Origin: Krasilnikovozyma curviuscula
Lineage: Eukaryota > Basidiomycota > Tremellomycetes > Cystofilobasidiales > Mrakiaceae
NCBI GenBank assembly: GCA_014825775.1
Contig: MVAQ01000306.1
Span: 1-21,653, forward strand
DNA: 21,653 bases
Direction of reading: 5' to 3'
Position numbers and translations under genes: made by a program. Position 1 is the stretch's first letter. Every line of letters starts with the position of its first letter. Shown here in pieces: positions 1-13,048 of the stretch. A model generated the notes under the pieces. The model did no database searches. It was not told the origin of the DNA and saw only the letters and a program-made list of their open reading frames with translations.

Positions 1-44
1 TCCCCACCCCAACAACCATACAAACACACGCATCCATCTAAGAA
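1..44 (+). other. Presumed 5' UTR end of XFP
   Basis: There is no ATG on this strand. An in-frame TAA at 39-41 is followed by GAA and then A45, after which the donor gtgagc begins. It is read as leader RNA only because the downstream exon needs an upstream A to make its start codon. The promoter lies outside the window. Confidence 0.5.
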
Positions 45-3000
45 AGTGAGCTTGGAGTCGTGCCCTGCAATGCGTCGAGGAGAAATCCAGAAGATGATGA
101 TGAATTTCGCTGCTGATCGTTCCCCCCATCTCCCTTTTTTTTTTTTTTCCCTCTTCCAGTGCAGACGAAAGCTCAAGCTGAAGGAGGAGATTTCAAGCAC
201 ACTGAGTTCGATGGAAGTACTCCTGTGAGTAGAGCTAGCTGGGCTTGCTTGCCGCCGTCGTTACCAGTAAAATGCTTCTCTTCTTCACTCCAAACTAACG
301 AATGGTTACGCTTCTCTCCCCCCTGCAGCCCCTCCCATCGACTCTGTCAACATCTCTTGCAAACCAGCTCCTAGTCAAGATCAACGAGTCGGACTACAAG
401 GACATCCAGGTTGATCTCGAGGGCCTGCTGGAATACCAGAGAGCCGCCAACTATCTGGCTGCGGCTCAGATCTTTTTGAGATCCAACACTCTGATGAAGA
501 GAGAATTGGTAAAGGATGGTGAGTATTTCATTTCTTATCTCAATGGTATTCGCCCTTGGGACCGGTTTGGGTGGAAAATGTCGTGGAAATCCCCTCACTA
601 ATATGACGCATCCATCCTTGCTCATCTTTACGCTCGCTCGCAGACGTTAAAAGAAGACTACTCGGACACTGGGGTACCTGCCCTGTTAGTACTCTCATTC
701 TCTCTCTCTCTCTCTATGATTTTGCTATCGTCATAGAGGGCAAAATTCCGTGGGAGATCCTTGCTCTTGTGTGTGTGAGCTGACCTAATTTGTTTTAAAA
801 CAAAACGTCACCTTGACACTGCAGGGTTTGAACTTTGTCTACGCACACTGCAATCAAATCATCGAAAGACACCAACAGAAGATCCTCTTCATCACTGGGC
901 CAGGACACGGAGCACCCGCTCTCCTCTCGACTCTCTATCTCGAAGGAGCCATCGCCAACTTCTACCCTCAGTACCCGAACACGCTCGAAGGGCTTGAGAA
1001 GTTCATCAAGGCTTTCTCTTTCCCTGGAGGCTTCCCTAGTCACGTCAATGCTGAAACTCCAGGTGCTATCCACGAAGGTGGCGAGCTTGGATACGCTCTT
1101 GCTGTCTCTGTGAGTACCATTGTTTTCCCGTCTGCTTAAATTGATCTAGACACTTGAACTAACCTCTTTTTTCTTTCTTTTTTCTTTTTTTTTTTGGCTC
1201 TCTTTGCAACTCACTTTCATTAGTACGGTTCCGTCATGAATCTCCCCGACGCAGTCACCGTCGTCGTTGTTGGTGATGGAGAGTCCGAGACGGGTCCAAC
1301 AGCAGCTGCTTGGCACGGCCACAAGTTCATCGACCCAGCCGTCTCAGGGGCTGTTCTTCCTATCCTGCACATAAACGGATTCAAGATCTCTGAGAGAACC
1401 ATCCCTGGCACTATGGATGACACCGAGCTCGCTTGCTTATACACAGGTCCGTCCCCATAGCGAGAGCTCTCTCTTTGCGCGTGCTATCTGCTTAATTACC
1501 TCTACTCTGTTCTGAATTCAGGTTATGGTTATCAACCTTTAATCGTCGAGTATGGTCCTATCCGTGACACCCCAGAAGAGGCCGCCAAAGCAGACGAAGA
1601 AGTCAACATCAAGATGGCGTTTGCGATGGAATGGGCACTCAGAGAAATCAAGGCGATCCAGAAGGATGCTCGTGATGGTAAACCACGAGTGAAGCCAAGA
1701 TGGCCACTGATCTTGATGAGAACTCCCAAGGGATGGACGGGACCTAGAGTGGCGGGAGGAGTTCAGATCATGGGTAGCTGGAGAGCGCACCAAGGTATGC
1801 CTCTGATCTACATTCTTTCCCCCCAACTGAATTTCCGCCTCATTGATTTACCTTTTTAACCCCCCGTAGTTCCTCTTCCAAAGGCTGCCAACGACGATGA
1901 CCAACTCGGTCAGCTGTCCGATTGGCTCAAATCTTATGACCCATCCACCATCTTTTCGCACGAGGGCGACGATGCCTCCATGAGCGACGGCCAATTCATC
2001 AACCTACCAACTCAGGTCATCAACAAGAAAGCATTGAGGATCATTCCAAAGCACGTTGATTTCAGAATGGGAATGAACAAGGTGAGATTTGCTTCTCTGC
2101 TTTTGACTGTTACTTCTATCTTAACTTTGAGGTTTTGTGATCGCAGTATGCCTACGACAACTACCAAGCTCTCGACCTCCCAGAATGGAAGAGCTTTGGT
2201 TACAAGAAGTTCGAAGAAGTCTCGGCGATGAAGGCTGTTGGAAAGTATCTCGAGGAAGCGATGAAGATGAACCCAACTACTTTCAGAATCTTCTCTCCTG
2301 ATGAGGTAAGTTTACCTCACTGCTAGCTTTTTTTCTCCCCACCAGAGGAATACAGACATTGAAAATTTCTCAATTCATTAGTTGGCTTCAAATAAGCTAG
2401 ATGAAGTTTTCAACGTCACTCACAGATGCTTCCAGTGGGATCCTGAGACTGCTAACAACGGAGGACAAGTCATCGAAATGCTCAGTGAGCACACCCTTCA
2501 GGGCTTCCTCCAAGGATGTGAGTTACTTGAGTATTCTGAATGACTTTTTACATATAGACAACTGACAACGGTTGGGATTACCTTTCAGATACTTTGACTG
2601 GTAGAACTGGTCTCTTCCCATCTTATGAATCTTTCCTCGGTATTGTCACCACTATGGTTGAACAGTACGCCAAGTTTGTTAAGACTGGGGAGGAGACCAA
2701 CTGGCGTAAGCCTCACGGTTCATTGAACTACATTGAAACCTCTACGTGAGTGAGAGATCTGCTCGGACTTGACCCCGACCGTCTTGTTCTTTGCTTATTT
2801 TCTTTTCTATCCGTAAATACGAACAGATTGTGGAGACAAGAACATAATGGATATTCTCACCAAAACCCTGGCTTCATTGGATCACTTCTCGCCCTCCCAC
2901 ACAACCAAGCCCGAGTTTATCTCCCGGCGGACGCCAACTCATTCGTCTCATGCATCGACCACGTTTTGCAGTCGAATAATTACGTCAACTTAATGGTCGG

Positions 3001-3867
3001 ATCCAAGAACCCAACGCCTTGCTGGCTGTCTGTTGAAGATGCTGAGCGCCACTGTGTCGCTGGAGCGTCCGTCTGGAAGGACTACTCGACTGACGATGGT
3101 GTTGATCCTGATGTTGTCATTGTCGGATGTGGTGTTGAAGTCACCTTTGAAGCCATCGCAGCAGCTTACTTGTTAAGAAACGAAGGTGTCAGAGTTCGTT
3201 TCGTTAACATCATGGTGAGTCGCTCCATCTCCACGAGGCGTTCTCGGGTATCATCTCTGTACAAATCTCTAAAGCTCTCCTAACTTACTCCACCATCTCA
3301 TTTCTTAGGATTTGATGATTTTAGGAGAAGAAGGAACTCATCCACATGCTCTGAGCGATGTCGCTTTCGAAGCTTTGTTTACTAACGACAAGCCTGTCAT
3401 CGTCAATTTCCATGGTGAGTCCTAGCTATAGTTAGTGTTATCAGTAGTAATCTAACTTGGTGCACAACTTCGAAGGCTTCCCCAAGGACTTCTCCTCCTT
3501 ACTATTTTCTCGTACCACTCACGTTGGAAGATCTCGTTTCGAGATTCTTGGATACATTGAAGAAGGAACCACTACCACTCCTTGGTTAGTAATCTTCTTT
3601 CTCAGTCTCAACAGAGAAAACTTAACCTGATTTTTATTTTGCGCTGCCTACAGGTCGATGCTGAGAGTTAACCACGCCTCCCGTTACCATGTCGCCAAGC
3701 TCGCGATAGGATTCGTCGCTGCCCAAAATCCGAAGGCGACATACACTCCAAGAACCCACGAGCTCCAATCCAACTGGTTACATGAGTTGAGACTTCACGA
3801 GAAGTATGTCCTTGAACATGGCGAAGACCCAGAGTGGACCGGTGCCCTTCCTGAATTGAAGAAGTAA
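45..3867 (+). CDS. XFP: Phosphoketolase (xylulose-5-P/fructose-6-P), 15 exons
   Basis: This ThDP-dependent enzyme splits xylulose-5-phosphate or fructose-6-phosphate with phosphate to give acetyl phosphate plus glyceraldehyde-3-P or erythrose-4-P. The exons are 45, 160-224, 329-518, 644-684, 825-1109, 1224-1446, 1522-1794, 1870-2081, 2147-2305, 2382-2517, 2589-2745, 2827-3214, 3309-3414, 3476-3584 and 3654-3867, giving 852 aa, a normal length for the family. Visible family motifs are GHWG (His94), GPGHG (124-128), PSHVNAETPGAIHEGGELGY (about 170-189), the ThDP/Mg motif GDGESETGP (211-219), SWRAHQ and WRQEHNGYSHQ. The start codon appears to be split: A at 45 joins TG at 160-161. An in-frame TAA lies at 39-41, and no other in-frame Met occurs before residue 80. 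The product is probably cytosolic. Fungal XFPs are generally thought to derive from bacteria; 14 introns here imply long residence. The family call is very secure; exon 1 is inferred. Confidence 0.95.
135..148 (+). repeat. T14 homopolymer in XFP intron 1
   Basis: A run of 14 T followed by ccctcttccag forms an unusually strong polypyrimidine tract just before the acceptor at 158-159. A branch-like ctgat lies about 45 bp upstream of that acceptor. Confidence 0.85.
699..715 (+). repeat. TC dinucleotide run in XFP intron 4
   Basis: A short TC microsatellite of about eight units lies within the intron at 685-824. It is non-coding and probably length-variable between strains. Confidence 0.85.
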
Positions 3868-4297
3868 AGAAGTAAACTTCAGTTTTGAAATTGTGCCATT
3901 AAGTACATAGAACATTATTTTTAACGACATAATCTTACCAGCGATACACTTCGGTCAAGCTACTTCTTGATCCTTGACGATTGCTCGCGCTGGTTATTAC
4001 TTAGCGCCTCATCTATGAATCATGACTCCGAGTATCTGAAATGCGCATGAAATTGGCAAGAGATTAAATAAAGTGTCGGACTTATCTCATTTACCAGTCC
4101 GTCCGGTTGAGGGGAAACATGGCACGGTGGTACCAGCGACCTACACTATCTGACCATCTATTCCTTGCTCAGTTTTCCGACCAGCAAAATCTTTACTCGG
4201 TATTGGTTCAAGACAGCTGCGTAGTCATCAGAAGCAGTCTAAAGTTCACTGATCATACAACAAAAGGATACACAAGACCACCTTTGACCCTATCTCT
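3868..4297. other. Convergent 3' gap, XFP / VMA7
   Basis: These 430 bp lie between two stop codons that face each other. They hold a candidate poly(A) signal for XFP at 4067-4072 and no supported gene. An open frame from ATG 4119 runs into the VMA7 terminal exon and resembles no family I know. Confidence 0.7.
4067..4072 (+). terminator. Candidate poly(A) signal AATAAA for XFP
   Basis: A canonical AATAAA hexamer sits 200 bp beyond the XFP stop codon, inside the convergent gap. Fungal poly(A) signals are loose, so use is uncertain. Confidence 0.35.
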
Positions 4298-5180
4298 CTA
4301 ATCATCACCCGCCAGCTTTCGGACTCTCTTGAGGATTGAGTCCTTTGATGGGTCGTATGGATGGGTTTTACTGTAAGGAAGTTGGCGTTTTCACGTTCGT
4401 CAGCTGATGAGCACCGTTGTGACGGGAGAGGGAAGCAACAACTCACGAGGGGATTTCAAGGAGAGCTGGGAAGGCTTGTTGGTATTTGTCGACTGTTGGA
4501 CGGATCATCTCAGCGAGCTGCAGTTGAGATGAAGCCAAGTAAGTGATCGAAGTTACGACGAGGCGACAAGAAGGACATTGGAGTTAAGCGCTGTTGGTCT
4601 CCAAACTCGTAGTGAAGCCCCCCCAAACTACTAGCGCCTTCCAAAGAGAAGACCAAGTCCACCTTCCAATACTGATAGAGACAGAAGTCACACTCACATG
4701 CTGGTTAATGAGTAAGATGGCAATATCCGGGCGCTGAGTGAATTCCTGGAAGGCTGCTTCGATCTGGGCTGGCTGTGTTTCTGCAAGAGAATAAAAAACA
4801 AGGATACGTCATTCATCAGAGAGCCCTAAAGCGTACAGATTGACCAGATGTGCTGCTTCTCACGGCCAGACACTGGGCATAGAGCGTGAATGAATTTATG
4901 AGAACCTACTGCCGTCGACTACTAAGAAGTTCTTAGTTCCTTTCTCTACATGTCCAACACCAGCAAGCAAGAATCCCGTTATAGAATCCTACGCAGTCGT
5001 TTAACCAGCAGAAACAGCGGAACCGGATACACGAACAGCAGAGGGGTAGAAACGGGAAGGGTCAGCTCTGGGTCCAGTACTTCCTGTCCTTCCCTGCCAA
5101 AGGATAGGTTTGAATGGGACACCCACCTCATCACCAATGACAGCAATAAGAGTTCTATCCTTTGAGCCAGCGTGAGCCAT
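4298..5180 (-). CDS. VMA7: V-type proton ATPase subunit F, 5 exons
   Basis: Subunit F is part of the central rotor stalk (V1 sector) of the vacuolar proton pump and couples ATP hydrolysis to rotation. The exons, in transcript order, are 5180-5127, 4988-4910, 4780-4698, 4517-4447 and 4370-4298, giving 119 aa; the yeast protein is also close to 118 aa. Family signatures seen are TLIAVIGDEDSITGFLLAG near the N terminus, HVEKGTKNFLVVDGK, PDIAILLINQHLAEMIRPTVD, PALLEIPSKTHPYDPSKDS and a basic end, ILKRVRKLAGDD. The start at 5180 gives the expected short leader MAHAGSKDR. For exon 4 the acceptor at 4518 was chosen because it joins INQH directly to LAEM as in homologues. Four introns (76-180 bp) interrupt a very small gene. 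It is divergent from NAA10 with a 145-bp shared promoter gap. Confidence 0.96.
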
Positions 5181-5325
5181 CGTTGAATCCGAAGGAAATA
5201 GGCGAGGAGATACGGGAGATCTAGTCGAGGGCAAACGAGCTGCGACGATTTCGTTCCCAACCTCAACAAGCCCACATTTTCATCTCCTTTTTCCATTGCC
5301 TAGAGAAGGTTGTAGTAAGGTCAGA
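5181..5325. promoter_or_regulatory. Divergent promoter gap VMA7 / NAA10
   Basis: Only 145 bp separate the two start codons, so both 5' UTRs and core promoters must share this space. No canonical TATA box is visible on either strand. Both flanking genes are housekeeping genes, which fits a compact TATA-less bidirectional promoter. Confidence 0.6.
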
Positions 5326-6391
5326 ATGAATATCAGACAAGCTACAGTGAGTTTCTCTTTGAATTGGTATACGTTTGAGCTCTCAAGACTATCCAACTAA
5401 CCCGGTTGCCAATTGCTTCTGCTTCAGGTAGACGACCTGTAAGTATCGGTGCTTCTTTTGTAGACAGATAAATAGAAATAACTTCAGAAGCCTATGAGGG
5501 GGATGTAGAGGACACCAGTATTTGTTTGACGGTGGTACTAACCCTTTTTACGTCTGGACGCCTACACAGAATTGGTATGCAGAATGCAAACATCTTCAAT
5601 CTGCCTGGTCAGTTTCACCCACTTGAATAATATCTACCTCCTTTACTGATTTTTTTCTTCTCTTACGAGTGTCTATTAGAAAACTACACGATGAAATACT
5701 GTATGTTCATGACGAAACCCTCCTTCTTACTTGGATGTTGATACCAAGCTTTTCTTCACCTTCTCAAGACCTTTACCATGCTCTCACCTGGCCCCAGCTA
5801 TCCTTCGTGGCAGAGGATACCGAAAAAAAGACGATTGTAGGCTACATACTGGCGAAAATGTAACTTTTCTTTGCTACCTCTGGACGCTTGATACTTATTG
5901 TTCTGACGCTTATTGTGGGTTTACAGGGACGAAGAACCTAGTGATCAGCCTCATGGGCACGTCACTTCGATATCAGTGCTGCGAACACATCGTCGTCTTG
6001 GTTTGGCGAACAAGCTGATGCGACAATCCCGTAAGTGTACTCCTATAACTTCCCCCTTGACTCCCACGCAGCTTTTTGAGTGATTTTTTTTTGTCTTTGT
6101 TTCTTTCTCTCCCGTGTTGGGTTGTTCAGAGGAAGCAATGGCAACGGTGTACGGCGCAGCCTACGTTTCCCTCCATGTCCGAAAAACAAATAGAGCTGCC
6201 ATCTCCCTGTATCGTGACAGTTTAGGGTTCGAAGTGCATGATGTCGAGAAGAAATATTGTCAGTTGCTTCGCCTCTAATCTCGTCCACTCTACCGAGTAC
6301 AGCTAAAGCGATATCTTTCTTGCGAATACCAGATGCTGATGGTGAAGACGCGTATGGAATGAGACTGACGTTGAAGCCGTCTGAATCTTAG
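5326..6391 (+). CDS. NAA10: N-alpha-acetyltransferase 10 (NatA catalytic subunit), 8 exons
   Basis: This GNAT-fold enzyme is the catalytic subunit of ribosome-bound NatA, which with Naa15 acetylates N-terminal Ser, Ala, Thr, Gly and Val after Met removal. The exons are 5326-5346, 5428-5438 (11 nt), 5570-5607, 5680-5700, 5769-5859, 5927-6030, 6130-6258 and 6333-6391, giving 157 aa. That is short beside the yeast and human proteins (about 235 aa), which carry long tails. Diagnostic segments are the N terminus MNIRQAT, the substrate-pocket run [35 protein letters not shown], the acetyl-CoA loop [13 protein letters not shown] (R-x-x-G-x-A type), [17 protein letters not shown] and [12 protein letters not shown]. 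The start is fixed by the conserved MNIR opening. The tiny exons 1, 2 and 4 are required to rebuild the catalytic fold. Confidence 0.96.
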
Positions 6392-6754
6392 TGCAACATA
6401 TTTTGTATGCACGTCTGAACTGCATGGGATTTCTGAATAACAAGGATTCACTTCACATATGCGAGTTGAGTGGACTGTCTTGAGATTTCCCAGCGCAAAT
6501 GGTTGTCTATTGGCGCCTTCGCCTTAGTGCAGCATCATACCATCAGTTTTTAAGACAGAGAACAGAGATGTCTAAAGAAATCAAAACCACGAGCTGAGAA
6601 CAAGTTCAGCGGACTACACCGTACAATGTGAACTCTAGATCGCTTTCGATTGAGCCGCAAAGCATCAACATAGAAGCAAAGCAGCAAGGATATTCCGAAA
6701 AAAATCCTTATTATCAATCTCCAATCGTAATTCTAGTTCAAATTACCTTCCACC
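6392..6754. other. Convergent 3' gap, NAA10 / dioxygenase
   Basis: These 363 bp lie between two facing stop codons. I see no gene, RNA or repeat in it; it presumably holds both 3' UTRs. Confidence 0.7.
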
Positions 6755-7931
6755 TCACTTCCTGTACCTAGCTGTCAGATCAACACCGATCGTGACGAAC
6801 CCTTCCAGACCTTTCTCAAGATCAATACTCTTAACCTCAATAGTCCCGACACCTTTACTCTGTCGATATGCGCCGTCCTCCTCGTTCTTCTTTCGTGCGA
6901 CGTTCGATTTCGAATAGGGTTCTATGCTTGCAACTTGCAGCTGCACTTCCTCGGTGAACCAGAGCTGACCCGTGTGGACAGTTACGTCAGTTGAGTCTGT
7001 GTGGACTTTCTGGAAGGGGGGAAGGGAAAGCAGGAAAGGCGTCAGTTGGTTGTTGCTTTGAACGTGATGAGATGGGATGCGGCGGAGCATACTATGTGAA
7101 TGTGGACGTTTCGTCCTTGGTACCTGAGTAATTCAAAAATGCGAGTCAGTAGAGAGAGAGAAAGAGAGATTAGAGGCGAGACAGCGCAAGATTTAAGTTA
7201 CCAGACTGGGAAAATGGTATTGAAAGTGGCGAGCCCCTCAGCTGAGGTAAGCAGGACGCCTCTCAAGAAAGTCGAATTATTGGTTGGCTCAGCATGCCCT
7301 CCCCCTCTTCCACCTCCTGGTCCCTTTCTGTCTCTCTCAGGTGGACCATCGCGAGGGGGTGGACCATCGCGATGCCCGGGAGGAGGCGGGAGGCTGGTAT
7401 GTTCGTAACCAGAATAGACCCCGAACGCATCACAGTTCTTCGAAAAAATATGAAGAGAAGCATGAGACAGAGTTCAGAGAAGGTGGTAATATGTCCGAAC
7501 TCACCCAGATGTCGACAAAGATTCCTGCGACAGGTTCACAAGTCTCAATATTGATGACTTGGATCGTCAGGTTGAGGGGAAGTCCGACCGAATCTTCAGT
7601 GACCTAAAGCGGATCCACAGTTTGGTCTCGATTTGGCATTCCGGAGTAACTACGGAATCGGAGACTCACGTTCGATCTGATAACCTGAGGGGCGACGTAA
7701 AAAGGACCTATGTGATTGAACCAATCAGCTTGTGTCCTATCTACTGAAGACACCACACTCACCTTCCATGATCTCGGGTGCCAGGATGCAGGTGTTACTC
7801 TCGCAGACGTGATTATCCTGCCAGAAGACCGTTTGGGCGTCCAACTCTGGCAACAAGGTATAAGTTTCTCCTGGATGAGCGACAGCATACGACAAAGCAG
7901 CAAGGGCCGAAACTGCAGTAGAGAGACGCAT
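6755..7931 (-). CDS. Secreted intradiol ring-cleavage dioxygenase, 6 exons
   Basis: This belongs to the secreted fungal branch of the catechol/protocatechuate 3,4-dioxygenase-like family: non-haem Fe(III) enzymes that open catechol rings between the two hydroxyls. The exons, in transcript order, are 7931-7763, 7707-7670, 7603-7505, 7437-7202, 7123-7093 and 7009-6755, giving 275 aa. A signal peptide is clear (MRLSTAVSALAALSYAVA, cut near residue 18). CILAPEIMEGPFYV and VTEDSVGLPLNLTIQV with FVDIWNCDAFGVYSGY are family-typical. The four iron ligands can be assigned: Tyr60 (GPFY), Tyr182 (WYQGR), His188 and His190 (VHIHI). Residues about 118-152 form an extra Pro/Gly/Arg-rich loop with a duplicated RDGPP unit. 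The C-terminal block HTGQLWFTEE fits the family. The exact phenolic substrate cannot be read from the sequence. Confidence 0.93.
7151..7168 (+). repeat. GA-rich run in dioxygenase intron
   Basis: A GA-rich stretch lies in the intron at 7124-7201. On the coding (minus) strand it is TC-rich and probably serves as the polypyrimidine tract before the acceptor at 7124-7125. Confidence 0.7.
7340..7372 (-). repeat. In-frame tandem repeat in dioxygenase exon 4
   Basis: The 15-mer ggtggaccatcgcga (plus-strand reading) occurs perfectly at 7340-7354 and 7358-7372, an 18-bp period. On the coding strand it yields a repeated RDGPP unit, so copy-number change keeps the frame. Confidence 0.9.
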
Positions 7932-8643
7932 CTTGAGACTTGAAAGGTGGGGGTAGTGGGATCCTGGTGTCAGCGAATCATCCTCCTTTTATACCACGAG
8001 CTACCATTGACTGCGGGCGCATACCTGGTGATGATGCTGAGAACGCTGATAGAGTGTGTGCATGCTACTACCAACTGCTGGACCCCTATACTTTATCTAT
8101 TTATGCTCTTTATCTAATGATACTTCTGAAATTGAAAACATGTCCTCCTCCTACAGGTGGCGTCACGGCCTCGTATCCGTATGAGTGTAAACAGAGCTGC
8201 AGATTGACCTCGAACGCGCTGCAAGCTCCCTGAGGGCGTACGACGCTCTGCAGTTGAGTATTGGACCCCAGAGATCCCCCATTAGCAGTTGGTTTCTAGG
8301 ACCCCAGAGAAAGTTTTTCTCGTCATAGCTCTGAACCAGTTTTATTCCCGCTCCTTTGTCCCTGTTCTGGGAGGATAACTCGAAATCCAGAAGGTCTGCA
8401 GAGGAGAGCTCTACTGCACCCTGAACGCGCTCTTCGCAGCTCTCTATAGATACCTGTTTCATTCAAGGAAAGAATTTGCAACATTTCTCGATAATTGAAA
8501 GGTTTAGGGGACAACTTTTTCTGCTCCCCTTCCCTTCCAACCAGCAGCTGGCCCTCCCCTCCAGTTTTCATCTCGAATCCCCCCTATCTACACCCCTTCT
8601 CAATCAACCTTAGCTACTACTGGTCAGGATATTTCGTGCAGCT
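7932..8643. promoter_or_regulatory. Divergent promoter gap, dioxygenase / HELLS-like
   Basis: These 712 bp separate the two start codons. They contain a TATA box for the dioxygenase (minus), a 12-bp direct repeat ggaccccagaga (8263-8274 and 8299-8310), and two copies of gaacgcgct (near 8213 and 8423) containing the ACGCG core recognised by fungal MBF-type factors. No coding gene is supported; the open frames here match nothing I know. Confidence 0.6.
7986..7993 (-). promoter_or_regulatory. TATA box of the dioxygenase gene
   Basis: TATAAAAG on the minus strand lies 55-62 bp upstream of the dioxygenase ATG. This is a consensus match at a plausible distance for a short 5' UTR. It suggests inducible rather than housekeeping transcription. 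Confidence 0.6.
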
Positions 8644-12710
<4,067 letters not shown>

Positions 12711-13048
12711 ATTTCTCCCTACTTCTACCCCCTTTGTCTCTATCCTATATTTTTCTTTCGCACAAATTATTCTTCGGCTTGAGTTTCCTTATATATGGTG
12801 ATCTGTCTTTTTTATTCTAGTATGCGTTTGTCAAAGAATGCAAGATGCGGTGTGTAACGGGGGTGAGCAGACGTGTGAAGTAAAAATCAGATGGAAATGC
12901 AAAGAGTCCAATGGGTATATGTAACAAGCAGTCAATGAAAGATAAAAAGGATGGGTTTACATTAGAAAGAGATACAAGAGGAAGACAAGGTTCGCGCTGA
13001 CAACTCTCTCTTTCAACGCTACAGATACTTCAAAGCTGCAGGGCTTTC
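12711..13048. other. Convergent 3' gap, HELLS-like / CRAL-TRIO
   Basis: These 338 bp lie between facing stops. The first part is T-rich, as expected for the HELLS-like 3' UTR. No gene, RNA or notable repeat is visible. Confidence 0.7.

Noticed and set aside
93..117. gatgatga and ctga inside XFP intron 1 as a possible intronic snoRNA
   Set aside because: The motifs are far too close together for a C/D snoRNA; ctgat is better explained as the intron branch site.
70..228. ATG at 70 as the XFP start
   Set aside because: Its frame differs from the phosphoketolase frame in the next exon and reads through the T-rich intron end; no splice from it gives a better model.
4119..4301. Small plus-strand frame in the XFP / VMA7 gap
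   Set aside because: It overlaps the end of the VMA7 coding region, has no family resemblance and is short enough to be chance.
8029..8130. C-box-like gtgatgat with a downstream ctga, suggestive of a C/D snoRNA
   Set aside because: There is no complementary terminal stem and no proper C'/D' arrangement; such short motifs occur by chance.
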